Assembly (NCBI GenBank): GCA_041484845.1
Contig: JBGPIK010000028.1
Location: forward strand, 1-30,711
Direction of reading: 5' to 3'
DNA from: JBGPIK01 sp041484845
Lineage (GTDB): Bacteria; Desulfobacterota; Binatia; UBA9968
Length of the DNA stretch: 30,711 bases
This document shows positions 1 through 6,940 of the stretch, in pieces. Within the stretch, counting starts at the first letter, position 1, and each line of letters starts with the position of its first letter. The notes beneath the pieces were generated by a model. That model saw only the letters and a program-made list of their open reading frames with translations, was not told where the DNA came from and ran no database searches. Position numbers and translations under genes: made by a program.

Positions 1-255
1 CGGGACCTCCGCATCGCGGCAGGCATGGAGCAACTGTTGAATCTTGGGCAAGGCATCCCAGGCGACTTGACCGCAACTCGTAGGGAATTCGTCAATCGCA
101 TCCATCACCGGCATCGGTTTGGTGCCGGTAAAGCCGGTGATTACGTCAATAATCAACAGGGCCGGGTTCCGGCCGTAAGTGCCTTTCCCTTTGTAACCTG
201 CTTTTTCGTAGATCTTTCTCTCTTCTTCAGGAATAAACTCTTCCCATGCTCTCAT
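1..255 (-). CDS. Isochorismatase-family (N-carbamoylsarcosine amidase-like) hydrolase, N-terminal part
   Basis: This reading frame starts with ATG at 255 and stays open for 85 codons to the window edge, so only the N-terminal part is visible. A GGAGG ribosome-binding site lies 7 nt upstream. The segment NPALLIIDVITGFTG (about residues 30-44) is the first beta-strand of the cysteine-hydrolase/isochorismatase fold, and its Asp is the usual catalytic acid. The charged N-terminal extension before it (about 28 residues) is typical of N-carbamoylsarcosine amidase and maleamate amidase-like members rather than of true isochorismatases. The catalytic Cys and the cis-peptide region lie outside the window. 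It follows the cyclodeaminase-like gene on the same strand after about 150 nt and likely acts on an amide produced in the same catabolic route. The substrate cannot be told from this fragment. Confidence 0.8.
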   Translation of the reverse strand, partial: MRAWEEFIPEEERKIYEKAGYKGKGTYGRNPALLIIDVITGFTGTKPMPVMDAIDEFPTSCGQVAWDALPKIQQLLHACRDAEVP

Positions 256-405
256 GGATCAACCTCCTCGTTGGCTCTGGAGAATTTATATGGACACTTT
301 ACTGATCTTCAACTGATTTTCATAGCGCAAGAACGATCCGAATCACAGGGGTGCGCTTGGCAATTCCTTAACCGTTGCCGGCGACCAAACGATATCAAAC
401 AGGTC

Positions 406-1473
406 TTACGGTGAGTAGGCCTTGTCACCGCGCCGAGTCATGAAAAGATCCAGCGGCAGCTCGCTGCCGATGCCTTTTTCCCTGGCTTTTTCATACATTT
501 TGCGCGCGGTGGCGGCAAATTGAATGCCCATCCCGGTATTGTTCTTAAAAAAAGTGATTTCCTTATCGTCTTTGCGCCCGCGGCACTTGCCGTTCAATAG
601 TTCGCCGAGCTCGTGGAGATCCTCCGCTTTAACGATGCCCCTTTCGATCCGATCATGAAATTCAGCCTGCTTGTCGATAAAGATTTGCGGCTTGTAGCCA
701 ACCACGATGAGATCAGCTTTCTTGATCGCTTCATCGTCCAGCTCTTTGCGCGGCAGGAAGCCGTCGCCGCCGACCAGGCTGGTGACGTGCATGCCTTCTT
801 CCAACCACCGGCCTTGGACCACCGGGTCGACGGTATTCGTCGCTGCGCTCACAATATCGCTGCCGCGCACGGCCTCCTCGGCGGATGACACCGGGACGAT
901 TTCAACGCCGGTTTCCTGGCTCATTGTGCGCGCAAAGTTTTCCCGGTTCTCTTTAGTGGGACTGTACACTTTGATTTTGGTGAGCGGCCGAACGACCAAA
1001 TGCGCGGTCACCTGAGTCTTGGCCTGCTCGCCGGAGCCTAAGAGACCCATAATTTTGGCGTCCTTACGCGCCAAAATGTTGCTCGCCACGGCGCTGGTCG
1101 CAGCAACCCGCATGGTGGAAATATGATGGTCGTCCATGAGCGCCAGAATCTCGCAGGTATCCATGTCGAATAGCATGACCAGCCCGATGTAATCGCCTGG
1201 GTAAACCCGGCGTTTGCTGCCGGCGACTTGCACCTCTTTGGAAAAACTGGAGTCGATGCGCAACGCCATAGACTTAACGCCCGGTACAAGCCCCATGATA
1301 TTGTTAAAATAATATTGTCCGCCTTCTTCTTTCCAAGGCGTGCGCAAGCGCGCCCGCGGCGCGTTCATCGCGATGCCTTGCCCCAGTTCGCGAAACGCCT
1401 GCTCGATGGCATCGATCTCTTCCGCCATCGGCAAAAGATTTTCCATTTGCTCGTTCTTGAGGACCAGCACCAT
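406..1473 (-). CDS. Ornithine cyclodeaminase / mu-crystallin family protein
   Basis: A 355-residue cytoplasmic NAD(P)-binding enzyme of the ornithine cyclodeaminase/mu-crystallin/alanine dehydrogenase family. The Rossmann nucleotide loop GLLGSGEQA is at about residues 143-151, preceded by the family segment STMRVAATSAVA (119-130). GVKSMALRID (65-74) carries the Lys and Arg positions that contact the substrate carboxylate. The length fits the family (about 320-360). The start is supported by GGGAG about 6-7 nt upstream. Members include ornithine cyclodeaminases, ketimine reductases, and alanine or N-methyl amino acid dehydrogenases, so the exact reaction is open. It sits 71 nt downstream of a periplasmic binding-protein gene and upstream of an isochorismatase-family hydrolase, all on the minus strand. 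This suggests import and breakdown of an amino-acid-like or carbamoylated compound. Confidence 0.88.
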   Translation of the reverse strand: MVLVLKNEQMENLLPMAEEIDAIEQAFRELGQGIAMNAPRARLRTPWKEEGGQYYFNNIMGLVPGVKSMALRIDSSFSKEVQVAGSKRRVYPGDYIGLVMLFDMDTCEILALMDDHHISTMRVAATSAVASNILARKDAKIMGLLGSGEQAKTQVTAHLVVRPLTKIKVYSPTKENRENFARTMSQETGVEIVPVSSAEEAVRGSDIVSAATNTVDPVVQGRWLEEGMHVTSLVGGDGFLPRKELDDEAIKKADLIVVGYKPQIFIDKQAEFHDRIERGIVKAEDLHELGELLNGKCRGRKDDKEITFFKNNTGMGIQFAATARKMYEKAREKGIGSELPLDLFMTRRGDKAYSP

Positions 1474-1544
1474 AGGTTTACTCCCTTTTGTGTGACTAAT
1501 TTCCCGTCGGGCTTGGAACGGGTCACTCTGGCAATTTTTTCGCT

Positions 1545-2528
1545 TTAGCGCAACGAACGGATAAAGCCGCTTTGTTCGATCTCCGCCATGAGATCCGTGC
1601 GGATGAAACTTGCGGGATCGGCTGTTCGAGCTTTGGGGTTGTCCTTGATCTGATCGAGCACGGTCTTGGCCTCTTCAGGAGAAGGCGTCGGGACTGGACG
1701 AATATATCTATGAATATAGATCTCGTAGGTATCGTCGAGAATCGGCAGCTCATTGATCTTCGTGTATTTTCGCAGCACAGAGATAGAAAAGTCCTTGTGA
1801 CCTTTTACATAAAACGCCGCTTCGATGATGGCTTTCAAAAATTGACTCACGACGGCACGATTGATTTTGAGATAAGATTCCGTGGTTATGAAGCTCGTCG
1901 CGGGATACTTAATGCCTAACGTGCCGAGATCAATCAGCTCATTGAAGCCGAGCATCTTGGCTTTGGTTAAAATCGGCGAAGAGAGGGCGCCGCCATGGAT
2001 GAAACCGCCCTGCATCGCCGCCAGGGTTTCGGGGAGTCCACCCATCTGTAAAATCTTGGCATCGCGGTCTGGATCCAATCCCACGGATTGCAAATATTTT
2101 CGCACGCCGAAATCGCTCAGCGAACCAAACCGGGTCACCCCGAGAGTCTTGCCGCGCAGATCTTGAGGCGCGCGTATGGCCGGGACGACCACCAGGCTCT
2201 GGTTGGTGGTGTCTAGAATAGTGCCAACCCACACCGTATCGGCGCCGGACAGCCGCGCCAGCACACTGCCCGTCCCCGCTCCTTGCGTGATGGGAGTATC
2301 GCCGGAGATCGTCGCCGACACCGCTTTGGTTGCGCTGCCGATATAAATCAAATCGACGTCGAGGCCGTGTTTGCGAAAGATGCCCGCATCTTTCGCTACC
2401 CACGTTACAAGCGAGGCGGCGCTGATGACCGAATAGCTGACTCTGACTTTCACTCCTTCTTTAGGCTGGGCGAAAACTGAAAAGGGTAAGAGCAGGATGA
2501 ACACGAGCGCGATAGAGCTTTGTTTCAT
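1545..2528 (-). CDS. NMT1/SsuA-type ABC transporter substrate-binding protein
   Basis: A 327-residue exported binding protein. The N-terminus MKQSSIALVFILLLPFSVFAQP is a Sec signal peptide with cleavage expected after FAQ or FA. There is no lipobox Cys, so it should be free in the periplasm. The mature start (VRVSYSVISAASLVTWVAKDAGIFRKHGLDVDLIYIG) is the NMT1/SsuA/TauA-type first lobe, and DLRGKTLGVTRFGSLSDFGVRKYL is the typical hinge segment. The family binds sulfonates, thiamine precursors, nitrate, aromatic acids and others, so the ligand is unknown. No permease or ATPase gene lies beside it. It heads a probable operon with the cyclodeaminase and the amidohydrolase. An AGGGGGA site lies about 10 nt before the ATG, and a TTGACT/TATACG promoter candidate lies just upstream. 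It resembles the binding protein at 20003-21010 over its whole length. Confidence 0.9.
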   Translation of the reverse strand: MKQSSIALVFILLLPFSVFAQPKEGVKVRVSYSVISAASLVTWVAKDAGIFRKHGLDVDLIYIGSATKAVSATISGDTPITQGAGTGSVLARLSGADTVWVGTILDTTNQSLVVVPAIRAPQDLRGKTLGVTRFGSLSDFGVRKYLQSVGLDPDRDAKILQMGGLPETLAAMQGGFIHGGALSSPILTKAKMLGFNELIDLGTLGIKYPATSFITTESYLKINRAVVSQFLKAIIEAAFYVKGHKDFSISVLRKYTKINELPILDDTYEIYIHRYIRPVPTPSPEEAKTVLDQIKDNPKARTADPASFIRTDLMAEIEQSGFIRSLR

Positions 2529-2550
2529 GGCGATGCGTCCCCCTGACCTG

Positions 2551-2577
2551 CGTATAATGGACGCCGGAGTGAGTCAA
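2551..2577 (-). promoter_or_regulatory. Candidate sigma70 promoter of the binding-protein operon
   Basis: On the minus strand TTGACT (2577-2572) is followed after 15 nt by TATACG (2556-2551). Transcription would start near 2544, about 16 nt before the ATG at 2528. The -35 matches 5 of 6 and the -10 matches 4 of 6 consensus bases, but the spacer is short, so the call is tentative. Confidence 0.35.
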
Positions 2578-2694
2578 GGGACGGAAGAAGGAGAGCAATT
2601 AGGAACAATGAGGCCGCGGCCGTGGAGTGGAGGAAAAACGACTGTTAATCTTACAGAGAAATCAGAACCACGATAAAAATCGCAAGAACACAAA

Positions 2695-2726
2695 AAAAGG
2701 GCTGAAGAGTTTTCTTCAGCCCTTTT
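2695..2726 (-). terminator. Rho-independent terminator of the ferredoxin gene
   Basis: This is a perfect 14-bp stem, AAAAGGGCTGAAGA / TCTTCAGCCCTTTT, with a 4-nt loop at 2709-2712. On the minus strand it is followed by an unbroken T run (plus-strand A run 2692-2698), and it begins about 25 nt after the ferredoxin stop codon. On the plus strand the stem itself ends in TTTT, so weaker termination in that direction is possible. Confidence 0.9.
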
Positions 2727-2750
2727 AACAGGACACAAATTTAAAAATTG

Positions 2751-3026
2751 CTATGTGCCTTTGCGGGCTTTGAACCAGTCAGCGTCTATTTTGATGAAAT
2801 GCTTCCACTTGTCCGGCACGGCCGCCTCCTCAAAAATCGCCTCTACAGGACAAACCGGTTCGCAGGCCCCGCAGTCAATGCATTCTTCGGGGTCGATGTA
2901 GAGCTTGTTTTCCTTTGCAAACTCCTCGGCTTCATTTTTGGTCGGGTGTATACAGTCAACTGGACAAACATCCACGCAGGCAGTGTCCTTGGTATCTATG
3001 CAGGGCTCGGCAATAATGTAGGTCAT
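2751..3026 (-). CDS. 7Fe-type [3Fe-4S][4Fe-4S] ferredoxin
   Basis: A 91-residue electron carrier. The eight Cys are C9, C17, C21, C25, C49, C52, C55 and C59, in the order seen in Azotobacter FdI and Thermus ferredoxins. By that precedent C9, C17 and C59 would hold a 3Fe-4S cluster, C21, C49, C52 and C55 a 4Fe-4S cluster, and C25 would be free. The C-terminal segment VPDKWKHFIKIDADWF is typical of this subfamily. About ten extra residues, rich in Glu and Lys (NEAEEFAKEN), separate the two Cys motifs compared with the classical proteins. An AGGAGG site lies upstream of the ATG, and a strong terminator follows, so it is a single-gene unit. The redox partner is not evident. Confidence 0.95.
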   Translation of the reverse strand: MTYIIAEPCIDTKDTACVDVCPVDCIHPTKNEAEEFAKENKLYIDPEECIDCGACEPVCPVEAIFEEAAVPDKWKHFIKIDADWFKARKGT

Positions 3027-3059
3027 CTAACCAACTCCTCCTAGTTTCAAACTCAATAT

Positions 3060-3088
3060 TTACTAGCAAATCGCCCGGAGCAAGTCAA
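3060..3088 (-). promoter_or_regulatory. Candidate promoter of the ferredoxin gene
   Basis: On the minus strand TTGACT (3088-3083) and TAGTAA (3065-3060) are 17 nt apart. The implied start near 3053 gives a 27-nt leader that holds the AGGAGG site. The -10 match is weak. Confidence 0.3.
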
Positions 3089-3245
3089 TTATATAGGCGA
3101 TTCGACTCAGTGCCCGACGTGGCACCGTATTCAGCAAAATTACAACGGAGCTTAGCCTTAACTTGCGTTCGTTAGCTCAAAGAGGCAACGCGACATTGTC
3201 ACGTTTGGTGGTCGCAAATTTAACCCGATCCGGTATGATCGCGCG

Positions 3246-3695
3246 ATGCCGGTAGAGATCGTCCGCCGCCGCGGCGGCAAAGGCCTGTCAAGTCGAAAGC
3301 TCAAGCCTCTGGCGCTGAGCAGGTTGCAGCTGGTCGGGCCCGAACCGTCCGAGTTAACCATAGGCCTGATCGGCGATGCCGAGATGCGAAAGCTTAACGC
3401 CAAATTTCGCAACAAGGATTACCCGACCGATGTCCTATCGTTTCCGCTGGAACAAGATCTGCCGGGAGCAGTGCGTCTGCTTGGCGATGTCATCATTTCG
3501 GTCGACAAAGCGCGGCAACAGGCCAAGGAAAGAGGCCGGTCGTTAGAAGAGGAGATCGTCACGCTGTTGATTCACGGCGTCGTCCATCTGTTGGGTTATG
3601 ATCATGAGCGATCGGCGCAGGATGCGCGGATCATGGCTCGGCTCGAGAAGAAAATCTATCGCTCGCTTTGTGACCAGGGAAGATTACGGCTATAA
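3246..3695 (+). CDS. ybeY: Endoribonuclease YbeY (rRNA maturation factor)
   Basis: A 149-residue zinc-dependent single-strand endoribonuclease used in 16S rRNA 3'-end maturation and ribosome quality control. The signature HGVVHLLGYDH is at residues 110-120, with H110, H114 and H120 as the metal ligands. FRNKDYPTDVLSFPL (54-68) is the other conserved block. The length is normal. No Shine-Dalgarno sequence precedes the ATG. Instead a TATGAT hexamer ends 6 nt before it, which may mean a leaderless transcript. prfB starts 46 nt after the stop on the same strand, so the two translation-related genes probably form one transcript. Confidence 0.95.
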   Translation: MPVEIVRRRGGKGLSSRKLKPLALSRLQLVGPEPSELTIGLIGDAEMRKLNAKFRNKDYPTDVLSFPLEQDLPGAVRLLGDVIISVDKARQQAKERGRSLEEEIVTLLIHGVVHLLGYDHERSAQDARIMARLEKKIYRSLCDQGRLRL

Positions 3696-3741
3696 TAAAG
3701 ACTAAAACTACGCTGAAGGAAAACACGGACGAGACAATCTT

Positions 3742-4846
3742 ATGTTGGAAGAAACCAAAGAACAACTTACCCACCTGGAAGAGCGCCTTGAGCTTTTGCG
3801 GAGGCGTCTTTGACCTCGATGGCAAACAAAAGCGCGTCGCCGAGCTAAATCAAGTCACCTCCCAGCCTGAATTTTGGAACGACGGCGAAAAGGCCCAAAG
3901 CATTCTCAAAGAGCAATCCTCCCTCAGGGGAATTATCGACTCCTGGGAGAAACATAAGACCGATCTAGAGGAAGCTCGCTTCTTTCTCGATGTAGCCAAA
4001 GACGAAAAAAGCGAAGAGGCCCTGGGGGAAGCCGCCGGCAAGGTAGCGGAGGTAGCGCAAGCCATGGCCCAGACCGAGCTCACGCAGCTTCTGGGTGGGC
4101 CGGATGATCGTCGCAATGCCATCGTCACGCTTCATCCCGGAGCAGGCGGTACGGAGGCTCAGGATTGGGCCGAGATTCTCTTGCGCATGTATCTGCGCTG
4201 GTGCGACCGGCGTGGCTACCGGAAAGAGATTCTCGAATATCAACCGGGCGAAGAAGCGGGCGTGAAAAGCGTGACCTTCACGGTAGAAGGCGATTATGCC
4301 TACGGCTACCTAAAAGCCGAAGCGGGAATTCATCGGCTGGTGCGGATTTCGCCGTTTGATGCCAACTCGCGCCGCCACACCTCTTTCGCTTCGGTCTTCG
4401 TCTATCCGGAAGTGGACGACGATATCAAAGTTGAGATCGACGAAGCCGATCTGCGCATCGACACCTACCGTTCCAGCGGCGCGGGCGGTCAGCATGTCAA
4501 CAAGACCGATTCCGCGGTGCGGATCACGCACAATCCTACGGGCATCGTGGTCGCCTGCCAGAACGAACGCTCACAGCACAAAAACCGCGCCATGGCGATG
4601 AAGATCTTGAAATCGCGACTTTACGAACTAGAGATCGAAAAACAGAAAGAGAAGATGGAGACCTACCACAAGACCAAAAAAGACATTGCCTGGGGCAGTC
4701 AGATTCGGTCTTATGTGCTCCACCCCTATCGCCTCGTTAAAGATCATCGAACCAATATCGAAGTCGGCAACGCCGACGCCGTGCTTGATGGCGATATCGA
4801 TCGGTTCATTCAGGGCTACTTGCTAAAGGTCGGTGAAGCAGCTTGA
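3742..4846 (+). CDS. prfB: Peptide chain release factor 2 with programmed +1 frameshift
   Basis: RF2 recognises UGA and UAA and triggers peptide release. Translation starts at ATG 3742 and reads 23 codons to an in-frame TGA at 3811-3813. A +1 shift on CTT (3808-3810), skipping T3811, joins the frame that begins with GAC at 3812 and runs to 4846. The full product is 367 residues, close to E. coli RF2 (365). The UGA-reading tripeptide SPF is at residues 203-205 and the catalytic GGQ at 248-250, followed by the usual HVNKTDSAVRITH. The slip site is preceded by an internal Shine-Dalgarno-like GGAGG at the canonical 3-nt spacing. Read conceptually it is join(3742..3810,3812..4846). A simple gene caller would begin it too late, near 3788. 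Confidence 0.96.
3800..3814 (+). promoter_or_regulatory. prfB autoregulatory frameshift site
   Basis: GGAGG (3800-3804), CGT, CTT, TGA, C. The internal Shine-Dalgarno lies 3 nt before the CTT slip codon and the stop is followed by C, the weak UGA-C context of E. coli prfB. When RF2 is scarce, slow termination at UGA favours the +1 slip and more RF2 is made. Confidence 0.93.
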
Positions 4847-4871
4847 TGCTGGGCGCAAATCCGATTCGAAA

Positions 4872-4889
4872 GGCGAGCAGCCGCTCGCC
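4872..4889. other. GC-rich hairpin after prfB
   Basis: GGCGAGC / GCTCGCC form a perfect 7-bp stem around a 4-nt AGCC loop, 26 nt after the prfB stop. No T run follows on either strand, so it could be a weak or Rho-assisted terminator or simply a stable 3' end. Confidence 0.4.
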
Positions 4890-4941
4890 CCGCGCTGTGA
4901 AGTCCCTTGCGCCAATGATCAAACACGGGCGGGCGACCCGT

Positions 4942-4947
4942 TATAAT
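4942..4947 (+). promoter_or_regulatory. TATAAT box just upstream of arsS
   Basis: A consensus -10 hexamer lies 14 nt before the arsS ATG. No good -35 is found 16-18 nt upstream (TCAAAC at 17 nt). A start about 7 nt downstream of the box would leave only 7-8 nt of leader and no Shine-Dalgarno. Confidence 0.4.
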
Positions 4948-4961
4948 ATCCCAAAAATTCC

Positions 4962-5921
4962 ATGCAACCGTTTGCGCACACTGCACATCTAAACGGCAAC
5001 GGGTTAACTCGCCGCGCGATCGACGTGCTGCAGGTGAATCTGGGCAAGTACTGCAATCAAGCTTGCATTCACTGCCATGTCGAGGCCGGTCCGACGCGAA
5101 AGGAGATGATGAGCCGGCAGACCGTCGATGCGGTGCTGCGCTTCTTATCCGCCACGACGATTCCAACACTGGACATTACCGGCGGCGCGCCGGAATTGCA
5201 CCCCCATTTCGATTATCTCGTTGAATCGGCGGCGCGCCTCGGGAGGCATGTGATCGACCGCTGTAATCTCACAGCGATTTTCGAAACCGGCAAGGATTAT
5301 CTGCCGGAGTTTTTCAAACGTCACAGAGTGGAGTTCGTCTGTTCGTTGCCCTGTTACCATCAGGAGAACGTCGACCGGCAGCGCGGCAAAGGGACTTTCG
5401 ATCTGAGCATTCGCGCGTTGCAAGCGCTAAACGGCATTGGCTATGGTCACGCGCATAGCGGTTTACGGCTGAACCTTGTCTACAACCCGGTAAGGTCGCA
5501 TCTGCCGCCGCCGCAGGAGAAGCTTGAGCAGGACTACAAGCGCATCCTGGGAGATCAATTTTGCATTGTGTTCAATCATCTCTATTGCCTGACCAATGTG
5601 CCGATTACGCGCTATGCGATGCATTTGAAATTGCGCGGCGAATACGAGCCCTATGTAAAACTGCTAGTGGACAACTTTAATGCGGCCACCCTCGCTCAAG
5701 TGATGTGCCGGACCTTGGTCAGCATCGGCTGGGACGGCTCGATTTACGATTGCGACTTCAACCAGATGCTTGATCTGCCGATTCGTGATGCTGATGGCAA
5801 AGCTCTCAATATCGGTTCGCTGGACATTGAGCAGCTATTCAGCCGGACAATTACGGTGGGTGATCACTGTTATGCGTGCACCGCCGGTTGCGGCAGCAGC
5901 TGCGGCGGCAGCCTGGTTTGA
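4962..5921 (+). CDS. arsS: Arsenosugar biosynthesis radical SAM protein ArsS
   Basis: A 319-residue radical SAM enzyme. The cluster motif CxxxCxxC is C31, C35 and C38 in KYCNQACIHCHVEAGP. ITGGAPELHPHF follows as the SAM-binding glycine segment. The C-terminal part (DUF3641 type) contains YDCDFNQMLDL and ends in a Cys-rich tail with CYACTAGCGSSCGG, expected to bind auxiliary Fe-S. ArsS is known to transfer the adenosyl group of SAM to methylated arsenic, giving a dimethylarsinoyl-adenosine precursor of arsenosugars. All key positions here are Cys codons, so this is not the selenoprotein form. The neighbours (TVP38-like, DUF547, TIGR04283 and TIGR04282) are the usual companions. arsM, which supplies the methylated substrate, is absent from the window. 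Confidence 0.92.
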   Translation: MQPFAHTAHLNGNGLTRRAIDVLQVNLGKYCNQACIHCHVEAGPTRKEMMSRQTVDAVLRFLSATTIPTLDITGGAPELHPHFDYLVESAARLGRHVIDRCNLTAIFETGKDYLPEFFKRHRVEFVCSLPCYHQENVDRQRGKGTFDLSIRALQALNGIGYGHAHSGLRLNLVYNPVRSHLPPPQEKLEQDYKRILGDQFCIVFNHLYCLTNVPITRYAMHLKLRGEYEPYVKLLVDNFNAATLAQVMCRTLVSIGWDGSIYDCDFNQMLDLPIRDADGKALNIGSLDIEQLFSRTITVGDHCYACTAGCGSSCGGSLV

Positions 5922-6649
5922 GGCGATCAACTTTGCAATTCGGCAAGACACTTCTGGTCATTTTTGTCATCGTGGACATCGCGGTTGCGCTGATGTTTTT
6001 GCCGTTTCGCGAGTGGTTCAGCCAACTCGAAGCGTATGTGCAAAGCCTCGGTGCCGTCGCTCCGCTGGCGGTCGCCCTGGTGTACGTTGCAGCGACGGTG
6101 CTGTTGATTCCCGGCAGCGCGCTGACGATCGCAGCTGGCACGCTGTTCGGGTTGCGCACGGGACTTCTAGTGGTTTTCATGGGCGCCAATTTGGGAGCTT
6201 TGTTCGTTTTTCTTCTAGCGCGCACTTATCTGCGTGAAAAAGTAGCAAAGTGGGCCGAGGGCAATCCTAAATTTCGCGCCCTCGATCGAGCGATCGGCCA
6301 TCAGGGATTTAGAATGGTCTTTCTATGGCGTTTAAGTCCCGCGTTTCCGTTTACTGTGTTGAACTACTTGCTTGGGCTCACAGCGGTCCGGCCGGGCGCT
6401 TACGTCCTGGCGAATCTTCTCGGCATGTTGCCAGGGGCTTTCCTGTACGTTTATATCGGCGCTGCAGCGCGCGATGCGCTGGCTGGACAGGCGGACGGCG
6501 CGGTCGCGTTTTATCAGCAGATTTTGAAATATGTGGGCCTACTCGCGACCGTCGCTGTGGTCGTGATGGTCACACGGCTCGCGCGCAAAGCATTACGCGA
6601 AGCGGAGCAGATACAGAATGAAATAGTGACGGAGACGGCACGTGGCTAA
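5876..6649 (+). CDS. TVP38/TMEM64 (DedA/VTT-domain) membrane protein
   Basis: A protein of up to 257 residues with about five to six hydrophobic segments. The VTT core is LVYVAATVLLIPGSALTIAAG, then GTLFGLRTGLL and GANLGALFVFLLAR, followed by FRMVFLWRLSPAFPFTVLNYLLG. The family resides in the inner membrane, and some members act in lipid scrambling or small-anion transport; its role in arsenosugar clusters is not established. The longest frame starts at GTG 5876, inside the end of arsS. A TTG at 5918 would overlap the arsS stop as TTGA and gives a more usual N-terminus (243 residues), so that start is equally plausible. Either way the gene is translationally coupled to arsS. Confidence 0.87.
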   Translation: MHRRLRQQLRRQPGLRRSTLQFGKTLLVIFVIVDIAVALMFLPFREWFSQLEAYVQSLGAVAPLAVALVYVAATVLLIPGSALTIAAGTLFGLRTGLLVVFMGANLGALFVFLLARTYLREKVAKWAEGNPKFRALDRAIGHQGFRMVFLWRLSPAFPFTVLNYLLGLTAVRPGAYVLANLLGMLPGAFLYVYIGAAARDALAGQADGAVAFYQQILKYVGLLATVAVVVMVTRLARKALREAEQIQNEIVTETARG

Positions 6650-6655
6650 AACCAA

Positions 6656-6873
6656 CCCTAATCCGATATTTTTTCGGACCGGCTCGGGGCCGTGAGCCCT
6701 CCAGCCGTGGGCAATGGGACAAGGCCTTGAAGGTCCCCTCGCAAACCACCCAGGGGTGATGTTCGTGACCGCCGGGGCCTTAACTCAACCTGTACGCTCA
6801 CGTGCCCCCACGGCTTCCGGTCTCACCGCCCTCGCGGAGCGGTGATACACTATAAGGTTTTGTCGGATTAGGG
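6656..6873 (+). ncRNA. ssrS: Structured RNA, 6S RNA-like
   Basis: This gene-free stretch folds as a long rod. An 11-bp perfect outer pair CCCTAATCCGA (6656-6666) / TCGGATTAGGG (6863-6873) encloses GACCGG (6677-6682) / CCGGTC (6817-6822), then GCCGTGGG (6704-6711) / CCCACGGC (6807-6814), AAGGCC (6721-6726) / GGCCTT (6776-6781), and an apical CACC-CAGG-GGTG hairpin. A side hairpin TCACCGC / GCGGTGA lies at 6823-6845. The part GGTG..TGTTCG...CCGCCGGGGCCTTAA matches, from memory, the 6S segment with GGUG, CGGUCC and GCCUUAA that follows the apical loop in E. coli. The size (146-218 nt depending on ends) fits. 6S binds sigma70 RNA polymerase as an open-promoter mimic. The identification rests on pattern resemblance only. 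A regulatory leader of the next gene is the main alternative. Confidence 0.45.
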
Positions 6874-6940
6874 CTAAGTAGCAGGAATTTTGTGGTGGAC
6901 GCACCGCGCTGAAAGAACGCGGTGATGATTAGCAGGTGCG

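Noticed and set aside
25..414. A 129-codon plus-strand frame at the left edge.
   Set aside because: It is antisense to the isochorismatase-family gene, which has a ribosome-binding site and a recognised fold, and crosses its start into the gap.
3742..3813. The in-frame TGA near the start of prfB as a disabling mutation or a selenocysteine codon.
   Set aside because: The internal GGAGG, CTT and TGA-C arrangement at the proper spacing is the known RF2 frameshift, and the length and motifs of the shifted product are right.
5876..5921. A selenocysteine or readthrough extension at the arsS TGA stop.
   Set aside because: The frame after the TGA does not continue the ArsS family, whose C-terminus normally ends at the Cys-rich GSSCGG segment. 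All Cys positions are already present as Cys codons.
6656..6873. The structured gap as tmRNA, RNase P RNA, SRP RNA or a common riboswitch.
   Set aside because: I found no tmRNA tRNA-like ends, no RNase P P4 motifs (GAAAGUCC, ACAGNAA), no SRP GGAAG-tetraloop region and no cobalamin, TPP or SAM core motifs. 6S-like remains the best fit.
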